From: an uncultured Clostridia bacterium
GTDB lineage: Bacteria; Bacillota; Clostridia; Oscillospirales; Acutalibacteraceae
DNA length: 11,761 nucleotides
Reading direction: 5' to 3'
NCBI GenBank assembly: GCA_945868935.1
Contig: CAMBNE010000012.1
Location: 1-11,761, forward strand
The position numbers and the translations under genes were made by a program. Shown in pieces: positions 1 to 8,028 of the stretch; position 1 is the stretch's first letter; every line of letters starts with the position of its first letter. Under the pieces are notes generated by a model. It searched no databases. It worked only from the letters and a program-made list of their open reading frames with translations, and had not been told where the DNA came from.

Positions 1-617
1 ATATCGCCCGTTGAAACACAGTTTGAAAGTCCGTCGGTACAAATAAGAAGAACGTCGCCGTAGATAAAGTTTGCTTCTATATAATCAAGTCTTACAGAGG
101 GCTTTATACCAAGCGCCCTTGTAATGAAGTTTTTGTTGGGATGATTCTGCGCCTGTTCGTAGGTTAATTCGCCCCTGCGCACCATTTCCTGCACAACCGA
201 GTGGTCCTCGGTAAGCTGTTTTATCTTACCGCCTCTGATTGCGTATGTACGGCTGTCGCCGACGTGGACAACGTGAACGGTTGTGTCCTTGACAAATACA
301 AATTCACAGGTTGTTCCCATTCCTGCAAGCTCAGGGTCATTTGTTGAAAGCTCAAATATTTTCATATTCGCATTTACAACAATTTCAGCCATAAGCTCGC
401 CGATTTGTTCCTTTGTCATATCGTCCTTATATAAATCGGTAATTTTGGTGCTTATGTATTCAACGGCTGTTGCACTTGCAATATTTCCGCCGTTGGCACC
501 TCCCATTCCGTCGCATACTACCGCCCAAACACAGCTGGGAGAAATAACTCCGAAGCGAAAGTCGTCCTGATTCTGGGTTCGGACAAGTCCGATGTCGCTT
601 TTGCTGAATACTTCCAA
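1..617 (-). CDS. prpC: PP2C-family Ser/Thr protein phosphatase PrpC/Stp, 3' end cut by the window edge
   Basis: This is a metal-dependent PP2C phosphatase of the PrpC/Stp type, which removes phosphate from Ser/Thr residues phosphorylated by the PASTA kinase PrkC, normally the next gene (here outside the window). The 205 visible residues hold the family motifs in order: DIGLVRTQNQDD (8-19), VCDGMGG with the metal aspartate D36 (34-40), GMGTT (99-103), VGDSR (119-123), TEDHSVVQEMV (136-146), ALG (168-170) and CTDGLSN with metal aspartate D195 (193-199). The start is TTG at 617-615. It lies one nucleotide after the rlmN stop and 7 nt after an excellent ribosome binding site buried in the last codons of rlmN. 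The C-terminal part, usually about 35-45 residues, is missing because the window ends. The protein is cytosolic. Family assignment is very secure; the pairing with PrkC is inferred from conserved gene order. Confidence 0.95.
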   Translation of the reverse strand, partial: MEVFSKSDIGLVRTQNQDDFRFGVISPSCVWAVVCDGMGGANGGNIASATAVEYISTKITDLYKDDMTKEQIGELMAEIVVNANMKIFELSTNDPELAGMGTTCEFVFVKDTTVHVVHVGDSRTYAIRGGKIKQLTEDHSVVQEMVRRGELTYEQAQNHPNKNFITRALGIKPSVRLDYIEANFIYGDVLLICTDGLSNCVSTGD

Positions 618-618
618 G

Positions 619-1656
619 TTATTTACCTCCTTTTAAAATATGATTTCGCTTAAGCTGACCGCAGGAAGCGTTGATATCGCTTCCGAGGGTTCGCCTGACT
701 GTTGCCGCAATATTTTTTTCGGCAAGTATATCAATAAAAGACTGCTGTCTTTTTATGTTGCTCTTTATATACCCCGTTCCCTCTACGGTGTTTACGGGAA
801 TGAGGTTTACGTGGCAGTTCATACCGGACAGACGGTTTGCAAGCTCTCTTGCATTTTCGTCGCTGTCGTTTACTCCGCTTATCATTGAATATTCAAAGGT
901 GACACGTCTGCCTGTTGTGTCAAAATAATCTCTGCATGACTGTAATAATTCTTCTATAGAATATTTCTTTGCAATCGGCATTGTTTTCTGTCTGATTTCG
1001 TCATTCGGTGCGTGAAGTGAAACCGAAAGAGTGATTCCAAGGCGGAGCTTTGCAAGCTCGTAGATTTTCGGAACGATTCCGCAGGTCGAAAGCGTTATGT
1101 GGCGCATACCTATGTTGAGCCCGTTGTCTGCGGAAGCAAGTATTATAAACTTAATAACATTGTCAAAGTTGTCAAGTGGCTCGCCCATTCCCATAAGCAC
1201 AACATTCGAGATTCGTATATCCAAGTCCCTTTGTGCCGCTTCAATCTGCGCCAGCATTTCAGACGGCGTCAGACTGCGTGAAAATCCGCTTTTGCCCGTT
1301 GCGCAGAAGGTACAGCCCATTTTACAGCCGACCTGAGTTGAAATGCACATTGACCAGCCGTGCTTATAGCTCATAACTACCGCTTCAACACACTCGCCGT
1401 CATTAAAGGAAAAAAGGTACTTCACTGTTTTATCATACCTTGAAACGAGTTTTTTTTCAATATTTGCAACAGAAATGTAACAACTTGTTTTTAAAAAATC
1501 CCTTAAATCTGTCGGAATATTGCGCATTTCATCAAAATTTGTCACATTTTTTGACAGCCACGAGCGAATCTGCTTTGCACGAAACTTCGGGAATCCGCTG
1601 TCTGTTATGAAATTTTCAAGTTCTTCATCATTCAGAGATTTTATGTCAACGAGCAA
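619..1656 (-). CDS. rlmN: Dual-specificity 23S rRNA/tRNA adenine-C2 methyltransferase RlmN
   Basis: This radical-SAM enzyme methylates C2 of A2503 in 23S rRNA and of A37 in some tRNAs, supporting translational fidelity. The 345-residue protein is of normal family length. The radical-SAM cluster motif CKMGCTFC gives C111, C115 and C118. The two mechanistic cysteines are present: C104 (in SMCISTQVG, the equivalent of E. coli C118) and C332 (in INASCGQL, the methyl-carrying cysteine, E. coli C355). GMGEP lies at 156-160. Having both catalytic cysteines in this context favours RlmN over the related resistance enzyme Cfr, and the rsmB-rlmN-prpC order is the classic RlmN setting. The start is TTG at 1656-1654, two nucleotides after the rsmB stop, with AGAAGG 7 nt upstream. 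The stop lies one base from the prpC start. Confidence 0.97.
   Translation of the reverse strand: MLVDIKSLNDEELENFITDSGFPKFRAKQIRSWLSKNVTNFDEMRNIPTDLRDFLKTSCYISVANIEKKLVSRYDKTVKYLFSFNDGECVEAVVMSYKHGWSMCISTQVGCKMGCTFCATGKSGFSRSLTPSEMLAQIEAAQRDLDIRISNVVLMGMGEPLDNFDNVIKFIILASADNGLNIGMRHITLSTCGIVPKIYELAKLRLGITLSVSLHAPNDEIRQKTMPIAKKYSIEELLQSCRDYFDTTGRRVTFEYSMISGVNDSDENARELANRLSGMNCHVNLIPVNTVEGTGYIKSNIKRQQSFIDILAEKNIAATVRRTLGSDINASCGQLKRNHILKGGK
625..633 (-). promoter_or_regulatory. Ribosome binding site of prpC inside the rlmN 3' end
   Basis: The minus strand reads AAAGGAGGT, a full match to the anti-Shine-Dalgarno core, 7 nt before the TTG start of prpC. The same bases encode the Lys-Gly-Gly end of RlmN. 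This site decides the TTG start, since no ATG is suitably placed, and implies that prpC translation is coupled to rlmN. Confidence 0.85.
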
Positions 1657-1658
1657 TT

Positions 1659-2993
1659 TCAGACCTTCTTTCCGAATACTGCAATGTAAAAGCCGTCTGT
1701 GCCTGCCGTGTGCGGCATAAGCGTAATTTCGTAATCGTTTTCTTCAAAAGCACGGTTTATCTGAGGCGGAAGTGCAAGCTTAATGCCGTAAAAATCGGGG
1801 TGCTCCTCAAGAAAACGCTGTGTATTTTTGTTGTTTTCGGCAGGATTAAGCGTACAGGTTGAGTACACAAGACGTCCGCCGTTTGCAAGATACCGAGCAC
1901 TCTGACAAAGAATTTTGTACTGCAGCTCGGGCAAATCATCGGTAATAATATTATCTTTATAGCGGATTTCGGGCTTTCGGGAGAGTATTCCGAGTCCGCT
2001 GCAAGGAACATCGCAGAGGATTTTGTCGGCAAGCGGCAAAGGAACGTCAGATGAAGCACCGTCACGCTTAAGTGTTACTATTGAATGTATGCCAAGACGT
2101 TTTGCGCCGTCACCTATTAATTTCAGCTTATGGTCGTATAAATCGCAGGCAAAGATTTTGCCCCTGTCGCTCATATACTGCGCCGCTGTAAAGGATTTTC
2201 CTCCCGGTGCGGAACAGATGTCGAGCATAACCTCTCTCGGCTTTGGTGAAAGGAAGTCAACGCAAAGCTGAGAAGAGGCGTCCTGTATATGAAGTTTTCC
2301 CGATTTATAGGCGGATAGTCGCTCGATTGAGCCTGTGCCTGTCAGAGAAACTGCGTTTTTAAGGAACGGAATTTCCTCTGCCGTTACGTTTTCCTTTGCA
2401 AGCTCGGCAATCAGTGAATTTTTGTCGGTTTTCAGTGTATTTACCCTTGCGCAGATTTTCGGTCTGCCGCTGAGTGATAGTAAAAGCTGTTCAGTATTTA
2501 ATTCTCCATAGGAATTAATCCATAATCTTACAAGCTCCTGCGGTGCGGAATACTTGACCGAGTAATATAAAACCTTATCGGATTTATCGGGAAGTCTGTA
2601 CTTTTCCTCAGCACGTGTGATACTGCGGAGAATTCCGTTGATAAATCCCGAGGATTTTTGTAGTTTATGCTTTTTTGCGAGGTTTACGCTCTCGTTTACA
2701 GCCGCACTTTCGGGAATTTTATCCATAAAGAGAAGCTGTAAAATTCCGAGCCTGAGTATCATTTTTGTTTTGAGTTCAATTTTCCTTAAAGGAATTTTAG
2801 AATACTGTCTGATAATATAATCAAGTGTAATTCTGCGTTCAAGAACTCCGTAAACGAGTGCGGAAACAAAAGAGCTGTCAAGCCCCGAGAGTTTGTTTTC
2901 ACGTATTGCGTTATTGAGCGCAATATTCGAGTAAGCATTATCCTGTTCAATTTTCATCAGCACGTTGAATGCAATATTTCTCGGGTTTGACAT
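1659..2993 (-). CDS. rsmB: 16S rRNA (cytosine-967-C5)-methyltransferase RsmB
   Basis: RsmB (Sun/YloM) makes m5C967 in 16S rRNA using S-adenosylmethionine. The 444-residue protein has an N-terminal NusB-like RNA-binding domain (about 1-135) followed by a Rossmann methyltransferase domain. Visible motifs are the SAM-binding DICSAPGGK (258-266), the acidic CDLYDHKL (283-290), motif IV DVPCSGLG with C331 (release cysteine), and motif VI STCTLNPAENN with the catalytic nucleophile C380. The start is ATG at 2993-2991 with GGAG about 8 nt upstream, 18 nt after the stop of the metallopeptidase gene. Its stop precedes the rlmN start by 2 nt, so coupling is likely. The length and the NusB domain separate it from other m5C enzymes such as RsmF. 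Confidence 0.96.
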   Translation of the reverse strand: MSNPRNIAFNVLMKIEQDNAYSNIALNNAIRENKLSGLDSSFVSALVYGVLERRITLDYIIRQYSKIPLRKIELKTKMILRLGILQLLFMDKIPESAAVNESVNLAKKHKLQKSSGFINGILRSITRAEEKYRLPDKSDKVLYYSVKYSAPQELVRLWINSYGELNTEQLLLSLSGRPKICARVNTLKTDKNSLIAELAKENVTAEEIPFLKNAVSLTGTGSIERLSAYKSGKLHIQDASSQLCVDFLSPKPREVMLDICSAPGGKSFTAAQYMSDRGKIFACDLYDHKLKLIGDGAKRLGIHSIVTLKRDGASSDVPLPLADKILCDVPCSGLGILSRKPEIRYKDNIITDDLPELQYKILCQSARYLANGGRLVYSTCTLNPAENNKNTQRFLEEHPDFYGIKLALPPQINRAFEENDYEITLMPHTAGTDGFYIAVFGKKV

Positions 2994-3011
2994 TTTAGTT
3001 CTCCAAAAATT

Positions 3012-3716
3012 TTAATCTCTTCTGCCTCTTGCAATTATTATTAATCTTAAAAGCTGCATAATCGCCGTAAGTGCCGAGGCAACGTAGGTCATAGCCGCCG
3101 CTTGCAGCGTGCGCTTTGCGCCTGTGTATTCATCACCGTAGAGCAAATCTGACTCTCTGATACATTCAAGCGCTCTTTTTGATGCATTGAACTCAACGGG
3201 CAGAGTTGCAATCGTAAACAGTACGGAAAGCGAAAACAGAACAATTCCGATATAAAGCAGAACAAAGCCGACTTTTGCGGTAAAAATAAGTCCGAGCAGG
3301 ATTAAAATCCAGCTTAACTGCGAGCCGATTTTTGCCATAGGAAGGATAATACTTCTGATTTTATTCGGAAGATAACCCTCTGCGTGCTGAACAGCGTGAC
3401 CTGCCTCGTGACAGGCTACGCCGACTGCGGCAACGGAATTGCTGTTGTAAACAGTATCCGAAAGCCTTATAACATTCGTTCTCGGGTCAAAATGGTCGGT
3501 CATACTGCCTGATACGTGTTCAATTCTCACGCCCGTAACACCGTTCTGACGAAGCACGTATTCAGCCGCCTGTGCGCCCGTTATATTACGTGAATTTCTG
3601 ACTTTTGAATATTTTGAAAAGGTTGACTGTACTTTAACCTGACAAATCAGCGTAATTATTATGCAGGGCACTATAAAAACAAGATATGTCCAGTCAAAAC
3701 CGTAGAAGAATCCCAT
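3012..3716 (-). CDS. yugP: YugP-family membrane zinc metallopeptidase
   Basis: This 234-residue integral membrane protein belongs to the neutral zinc metallopeptidase family typified by B. subtilis YugP (Pfam Zn_peptidase_2); its substrate is unknown. The zinc-binding helix HEAGH (H103, E104, H107) is clear, and the conserved downstream stretch LPVEFNASKRA supplies a likely third ligand, E175. Hydrophobic segments at about 8-27, 131-148, 150-172 and 207-228 suggest a membrane anchor on each side of the catalytic region. The ATG at 3716 lies 2 nt after the fmt stop, and its AGGAGG (3729-3724) is inside the last fmt codons. B. subtilis lacks this gene between fmt and rsmB. From memory, a similar placement occurs in clostridia. 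Family confidence is high; the biological role is open. Confidence 0.9.
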   Translation of the reverse strand: MGFFYGFDWTYLVFIVPCIIITLICQVKVQSTFSKYSKVRNSRNITGAQAAEYVLRQNGVTGVRIEHVSGSMTDHFDPRTNVIRLSDTVYNSNSVAAVGVACHEAGHAVQHAEGYLPNKIRSIILPMAKIGSQLSWILILLGLIFTAKVGFVLLYIGIVLFSLSVLFTIATLPVEFNASKRALECIRESDLLYGDEYTGAKRTLQAAAMTYVASALTAIMQLLRLIIIARGRRD

Positions 3717-3718
3717 AT

Positions 3719-4645
3719 TTAGTCCTCCTGTCCGATAATATCGCCGATTTCAAGCTTGTGTCCTGCAAGAAATGCATCGGCTGTCATTCGCTTTTTGCCC
3801 TCGGGCTGAAGCTCAAGAATTTCAACTGACTTTTCGCCGCAAGCAACAACAAGCGGTTTTATTGAAAGAACTTCTCCGCTTTTGCCGCTTTTTGGGCAAA
3901 GTTTTGTTGAATAAACCTTGACGTTCTTTCCGCAGATTCTGGTTGTTGCAACAGGCCAGGGGTTAAGTCCTCTTACCTTGTTGTGCACCTCAGAAGCAGA
4001 TTTTGAAAAATCAATCGGACAAAGCGACTTGTCAATCTTTGAAGTGTGAGTTGCAAGGCTTTCGTCCTGATTTACAGGTGTAATTTCACCTTTTTCAAGG
4101 GCGGAAAGAGTTTTTAAAATAAGCTCGCCGCCAAGAACTGCAAGTCGGTCAAAAAGCTCGCCCGACGTTTCATTCTCGCCGATTTCTGTTTCCTCTGTAA
4201 GCAGAATGTCGCCTGTGTCAAGACCGACGTCCATAAGCATTGTGGTGATTCCCGTTACCTTGTCGCCGTTTAAAACCGACTGCTGAATGGGTGCGGCTCC
4301 CCTGTATTTCGGGAGGAGAGAGCCATGAATGTTAACACAGCCGAATTTCGGTGCGTCAAGCACTGCTTTAGGAAGAATCTTTCCGTAAGCCGCAACGACA
4401 ATTACGTCGGGATTGTATTGATTGATAATTTCAAGCGCATCGCCGTTTTTCATTGACTCGGGCTGATAAACGGGAATATCAAGCGACTGTGCGCACACCT
4501 TTACGTCGGGAGGGGTTAAAATCATCTTTCTTCCTCTCGGCTTGTCGGGTTGGGTAAATACGGCACAGACCTCGTGCTCGGAAGAAGCGAGAGTCTTCAG
4601 CGCAGGAACTGCAAAATCAGGAGTTCCCATATAAATTATTTTCAT
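3719..4645 (-). CDS. fmt: Methionyl-tRNA formyltransferase Fmt
   Basis: Fmt formylates Met-tRNA(fMet) with 10-formyl-tetrahydrofolate, preparing the initiator tRNA. The 308-residue length is typical. The N-terminal formyltransferase domain begins MKIIYMGTPDFAVPAL. The catalytic triad is visible: N105 and H107 in CVNIHGSLLPKYRGAAPI, and D143 in DVGLDTGD. The GLNPWP stretch (226-231) leads into the C-terminal OB-like tRNA-binding domain. I chose ATG at 4645, with AGAAGGT 6 nt upstream. The frame stays open 75 nt further upstream, but that extension has no family similarity. An extra 120 nt separates it from def, and that gap holds a palindromic repeat. Downstream it is tightly linked to the metallopeptidase gene. 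Confidence 0.97.
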   Translation of the reverse strand: MKIIYMGTPDFAVPALKTLASSEHEVCAVFTQPDKPRGRKMILTPPDVKVCAQSLDIPVYQPESMKNGDALEIINQYNPDVIVVAAYGKILPKAVLDAPKFGCVNIHGSLLPKYRGAAPIQQSVLNGDKVTGITTMLMDVGLDTGDILLTEETEIGENETSGELFDRLAVLGGELILKTLSALEKGEITPVNQDESLATHTSKIDKSLCPIDFSKSASEVHNKVRGLNPWPVATTRICGKNVKVYSTKLCPKSGKSGEVLSIKPLVVACGEKSVEILELQPEGKKRMTADAFLAGHKLEIGDIIGQED

Positions 4646-4726
4646 AATTTTACCTTCTTGTTTTATAGAAACGCATAATACGTTGTCTGTTACAAAAATA
4701 GTTATTATATTTCTCACCATTGATTT

Positions 4727-4758
4727 TCACTGCGGACACGGCACGCCGTGTCCCTACG
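4727..4758. repeat. Dispersed palindromic repeat, copy A (def-fmt gap)
   Basis: A 32-nt unit matches copy B at 8111-8142 at 31 of 32 positions, and the central 26 nt (4733-4758) are identical. The core is an inverted repeat with arms GGACACGG and CCGTGTCC around CACG, giving an 8-bp GC-rich stem with a tetraloop. One end carries CCCTACG (read CGTAGGG on the other strand). It begins 7 nt past the def stop and ends 81 nt before the fmt start, so it would be transcribed as a hairpin inside the operon mRNA. No T-run follows the stem on the operon strand, so it does not look like an intrinsic terminator. Confidence 0.8.
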
Positions 4759-4765
4759 AATGAAA

Positions 4766-5242
4766 TCAGATGTTCATTTTCTCTATTTCTTTTGGAGTTA
4801 ACATTCTGATTGCTTTTTCCTTGAAAATTATGCCCTCAAGGTGGTCAAGCTCGTGGCAAAAAGCCTTTGCGAGCAATTCTCTGCCCTCAATAGTAAACTC
4901 GTTGCCGTTTCTGTCCTGAGCTTTGACCTTTACATAATTCGGACGGCGTGTGTAACCCCACTCACCCGGGCAAGAAAGACAGCCCTCAAGCGTTTCCTGT
5001 TCGCCGCTGTAGGCAATAATCTTCGGATTTACAAGCTCTATAACGCCCTCTCCTATGTCAATTACAACAACCCTGCGGAGTATTCCTACCTGCGGGGCGG
5101 CAAGTCCTGCGCCCTGTGCAAGGTGGAGCGTTTCAATCATATCGTCAATTAAATCAGCAAGCTTGCCGTCAAACTTTTCTACTGTTCTGCATTTTTTTGC
5201 GAGGACGCTGTCGCCCTCTTTTACAATTTGTCTGATTGCCAT
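4766..5242 (-). CDS. def: Peptide deformylase Def
   Basis: Def is a metalloenzyme that removes the formyl group from the N-terminal methionine of new proteins, undoing the Fmt reaction after translation has begun. All three signature motifs are present in the 158-residue protein: GAGLAAPQVG (44-53), EGCLSCP (86-92) with metal ligand C88, and HELDH (130-134) with ligands H130 and H134 and catalytic E131. The short length and lack of insertions fit a type 1 clostridial enzyme. The start is ATG at 5242-5240 with AAGGAAAG just upstream. The priA stop is 18 nt before it. Def and fmt lie side by side, as in most bacteria, but are separated here by a 120-nt gap with a repeat. Confidence 0.97.
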   Translation of the reverse strand: MAIRQIVKEGDSVLAKKCRTVEKFDGKLADLIDDMIETLHLAQGAGLAAPQVGILRRVVVIDIGEGVIELVNPKIIAYSGEQETLEGCLSCPGEWGYTRRPNYVKVKAQDRNGNEFTIEGRELLAKAFCHELDHLEGIIFKEKAIRMLTPKEIEKMNI

Positions 5243-5260
5243 TTGCTTTCCTTTCCTTTG

Positions 5261-7702
5261 TCAGCATACAAGCGCATTCATATCTGCATACGCTGTCACA
5301 CTGCCAAATTCTTTATTTTTGCCGAATTCAATAAGCAGAGTTGAAAGCAGCTTACGGAATTCTCGGTTATTTTTGCACTTAATTATTAGTTTATATCTGA
5401 ATTTATTGCTGACCTTTACGACAAGTGCAGGCGACGGTCCTAAAATTCGCAGCGGAATGTTGGGATAATCGCTTTTTGCAAGGCTGATAAATGAGCTTAA
5501 AAATGCATTTGCCGCCTTTAAGGTAAGCGTCTGATTCTCGCCGACAAAGCCGACTAAGCAGATATCGGCAAACGGCGGATAAAGCATAGCCTTTCTAACA
5601 CCTATTTCGGTATTGAAGAATGTATCGTAATCCTGCTTTGCCGCCATTGAAATTATGAGATTGTCGGGTGTGTACGACTGAATAACAGCCATTCCTTTAC
5701 TGTTGCCCCTGCCGCTTCTTCCCACAACCTGAGTAAGAAGCGAGAACGAACGCTCATAACTTCGGTAATCGTCAGCGTAAAGCATATGGTCAGTGTTGAG
5801 CACCCCGACAAGCGTTACATTCGGAAAATCAAGTCCCTTTGCTACCATTTGCGTACCTACAAGAATATCATATTCGCCGTTTGCAAAAGCGGTTATCATC
5901 TTTTCGTATGAAGATTTTGATGAGGTTGCGTCGGTATCCATTCTCAGAATTCTTGCATTCGGAAAAATCTGAGAAATGTCGCTTTCTGCCTTTTGCGTAC
6001 CCGTTCCTCCGAAACGCAGTCCTTTGCTATGGCAGGTCGGACATTCGTCGGTACAGGGAATTGAGTAGCCGCAATAGTGGCACATCATTCGGTTGTTTGC
6101 GCTGTGATAAGTAAGCGAGATTGAACAGTTCGGACAGGTAACGGGTTCTCCGCAAACACGACAGGTTGCAAAGGTATTGTGTCCTCTGCGGTTTAAAAGA
6201 AGAATCGACTGCTTTCCGTGTTCAAGGTTATAGTTGAGGTTTTCGAGCAACACGTCTGAAAATCCCGTTGTGTTGCCGTTTTGCACCTCGATATTCATAT
6301 CGGCAGTCACTACCTCGGGCAATACGGCTCTGCCATAGCGGCTTGAAAGCGTATTGAGGGAATATCTGCCGTTTTTTGCATAGTAATAGGTTTCAACGCT
6401 CGGAGTTGCCGAGCTTAAAATTAAGAGTGCGTTGTTCTGAGCACATCTGAATTTTGCAATTTCACGGGCGTGGTAGCGTGGAGAGCTTTCGGATTTATAG
6501 CTGTACTCCTGCTCTTCGTCCATAATTATAAGTCCGAGGTTATCAAAGGGTGCAAAAACTGCGCTTCGTGTTCCGATAACAATTTTTGCAAGTCCTTTTT
6601 TTACTCTTTTGTATTCATCAAGCCTTTCTCCGAGCGACAATGCACTGTGAAAAACGGCTATTTTATCACCGAAACGCTGTGAGAACTGTGAAACAAACTG
6701 CGGTGTAAGGGAAATTTCGGGTACCATTACAATTATTCCCCTGCCGTCGTCGATTACTCTTTCAATCAGCTTGATAAACACGCTTGTTTTACCTGAGCCT
6801 GTCACTCCGTAAAGCAGACTTGTGTGCGGTTTTGAGTCCTTGTACTCGCCGTAAAGCGAGTCGCAGGCTTTTTGCTGTTCGTCCGAGAGGATTATTTCGG
6901 AAATTGCGGAATCTGCACTCCGCTTTTCAATGCGGAAAACCTCTTCATCGTAAAAATGAATCAATCCCTTTTTGCAAAGAGAGTCAATTACAGAGGAAGA
7001 AACTCCCGTAAAATACATAATCTCTTTTACAGAAACACCGCCTGTCATCTCAATCAAATCAAAGACGTTTTTCTGCTTTTCGGTAAGCTTTGCTTTGGAG
7101 ATATCAACATTTGGAGTCACCGCCGCCATTTTCGTTGATGCGTCGGAAACTCTGCGGAATGCTTCGTCAGATTTATAAAGCACTCCCTTTTCAACAAGCA
7201 AATCAAGCACTTGTGTATCTGAATAACCGAAAGCATCGAGGATTGTATCGGATTTTACAGGCTTGCGCTTTGAAAAAAGATAGTCGTAAATCCGCTGCTC
7301 CTCAAAGTTAAGCTCGGGTGTGTTTTCAACAGGCAAATCGTTTGCACCGTAAACGGTGGTTACTTTGTAGTTGATTCCTGCAGGGAGCATTGTTTTTACC
7401 GCATCATAAAGTGTGCAGAAATAGTGCTCCTTCATAAATTCGGCTGTCTTAATCATTTCTTCCGGCAGGACAGGCTCATTATCAAGCACGCTGATTACGG
7501 ATTTCAGACCGTCGGTGCGTGAATAGCTTACCTCAAAAACAATGCCCTGACGTTTTTTGTTGCCCCTGCCGAACGGCACGAGCACACGTGTACCGACCTT
7601 ACATCGGCTTGAAAGCTGTTGCGGAACAAGATAGTCAAACGGCTTATCAAAGGAATAAGCCGTGTTTTCAACTGCAATTTTTGCAACTAAATCAGAGCTC
7701 AT
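5261..7702 (-). CDS. priA: Primosomal replication-restart helicase PriA
   Basis: PriA recognises abandoned replication forks and reloads the replicative helicase by its 3'-5' DNA helicase activity. The 813-residue protein has an N-terminal DNA-binding region, Walker A GVTGSGKT (299-306), motif II DEEQ (395-398), a motif III-like SSATPS (430-435) and motif VI QVVGRSGRG (658-666). Eight zinc-binding cysteines (C514, C517, C523, C526, C541, C544, C554, C557) have exactly the spacing of the E. coli PriA cysteines. Motif II ends in Gln rather than the usual His. The ATG at 7702 overlaps the end of rpoZ by 11 nt and has no strong ribosome binding site, so it probably relies on coupling to rpoZ. The usual coaBC gene between rpoZ and priA is absent. 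Confidence 0.97.
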   Translation of the reverse strand: MSSDLVAKIAVENTAYSFDKPFDYLVPQQLSSRCKVGTRVLVPFGRGNKKRQGIVFEVSYSRTDGLKSVISVLDNEPVLPEEMIKTAEFMKEHYFCTLYDAVKTMLPAGINYKVTTVYGANDLPVENTPELNFEEQRIYDYLFSKRKPVKSDTILDAFGYSDTQVLDLLVEKGVLYKSDEAFRRVSDASTKMAAVTPNVDISKAKLTEKQKNVFDLIEMTGGVSVKEIMYFTGVSSSVIDSLCKKGLIHFYDEEVFRIEKRSADSAISEIILSDEQQKACDSLYGEYKDSKPHTSLLYGVTGSGKTSVFIKLIERVIDDGRGIIVMVPEISLTPQFVSQFSQRFGDKIAVFHSALSLGERLDEYKRVKKGLAKIVIGTRSAVFAPFDNLGLIIMDEEQEYSYKSESSPRYHAREIAKFRCAQNNALLILSSATPSVETYYYAKNGRYSLNTLSSRYGRAVLPEVVTADMNIEVQNGNTTGFSDVLLENLNYNLEHGKQSILLLNRRGHNTFATCRVCGEPVTCPNCSISLTYHSANNRMMCHYCGYSIPCTDECPTCHSKGLRFGGTGTQKAESDISQIFPNARILRMDTDATSSKSSYEKMITAFANGEYDILVGTQMVAKGLDFPNVTLVGVLNTDHMLYADDYRSYERSFSLLTQVVGRSGRGNSKGMAVIQSYTPDNLIISMAAKQDYDTFFNTEIGVRKAMLYPPFADICLVGFVGENQTLTLKAANAFLSSFISLAKSDYPNIPLRILGPSPALVVKVSNKFRYKLIIKCKNNREFRKLLSTLLIEFGKNKEFGSVTAYADMNALVC

Positions 7703-7898
7703 CTTCGTCAGGCTCTAAAAGGTTGATTTCGTGGTTTTTGATTTCGTCGATTGCAAGAAGAACAGGCTTTTCTTCAGTAACGGTTTTTTCGTCTTCAAAC
7801 TGCTGTGTAATCTGTCTTGCTCTTTTTGATACGCCTACTACAAGTGCGTATTTGCTCTGCTTGCCCTCAAATAATTCATCAACATTTACTCTGTGCAT
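7692..7898 (-). CDS. rpoZ: RNA polymerase omega subunit RpoZ
   Basis: This 68-residue protein is the small omega subunit, which binds beta-prime and helps RNA polymerase assembly. The conserved core SKYALVVGVSKRARQI (15-30) is the omega signature, followed by the segment KPVLLAIDEIKNHEI (44-58) and an acidic tail ending DEDEL. Length is normal for clostridial omega proteins. The ATG at 7898 has AAGGAG 7 nt upstream. Its usual partner gmk lies upstream, but 323 nt away rather than adjacent. The last 11 nt overlap priA. The N-terminus is divergent from better-known omega proteins, but the core and the gmk-rpoZ-priA context make the call firm. Confidence 0.93.
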   Translation of the reverse strand: MHRVNVDELFEGKQSKYALVVGVSKRARQITQQFEDEKTVTEEKPVLLAIDEIKNHEINLLEPDEDEL

Positions 7899-8028
7899 AA
7901 TAATTCTCCTTAATTCTTCTTAAAATATTTATCTCTGCCGTGCAAATTTACACGGAATTTTAACTTAATGCAGTTATATCCATAAACAGGCTAAAATAAA
8001 TCTATCGTTGGAATTATTACAATGCTTA

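Noticed and set aside
283..570. A 95-codon plus-strand frame
   Set aside because: It lies wholly antisense to prpC, whose reading frame is supported by PP2C motifs throughout. There is no ribosome binding site or family resemblance.
619..1656. Cfr-type ribosomal resistance methyltransferase
   Set aside because: The length, RlmN-like motifs and conserved rsmB-rlmN-prpC context all fit the housekeeping RlmN; nothing suggests transfer.
4704..4709. TATAAT in the def-fmt gap as an internal fmt promoter
   Set aside because: No acceptable -35 lies 16-18 nt upstream on the minus strand, and the sequence is AT-rich enough for a chance match.
4646..4720. Longer N-terminus for fmt starting at 4720
   Set aside because: The extension precedes the family-typical Met-Lys-Ile-Ile start, and AGAAGGT 6 nt before 4645 marks that ATG.
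7938..7955. Small inverted repeat upstream of rpoZ as a terminator or riboswitch
   Set aside because: The stem is only 5-6 bp with an AT loop, lacks a T-run on the operon strand, and no known riboswitch pattern is visible around it.
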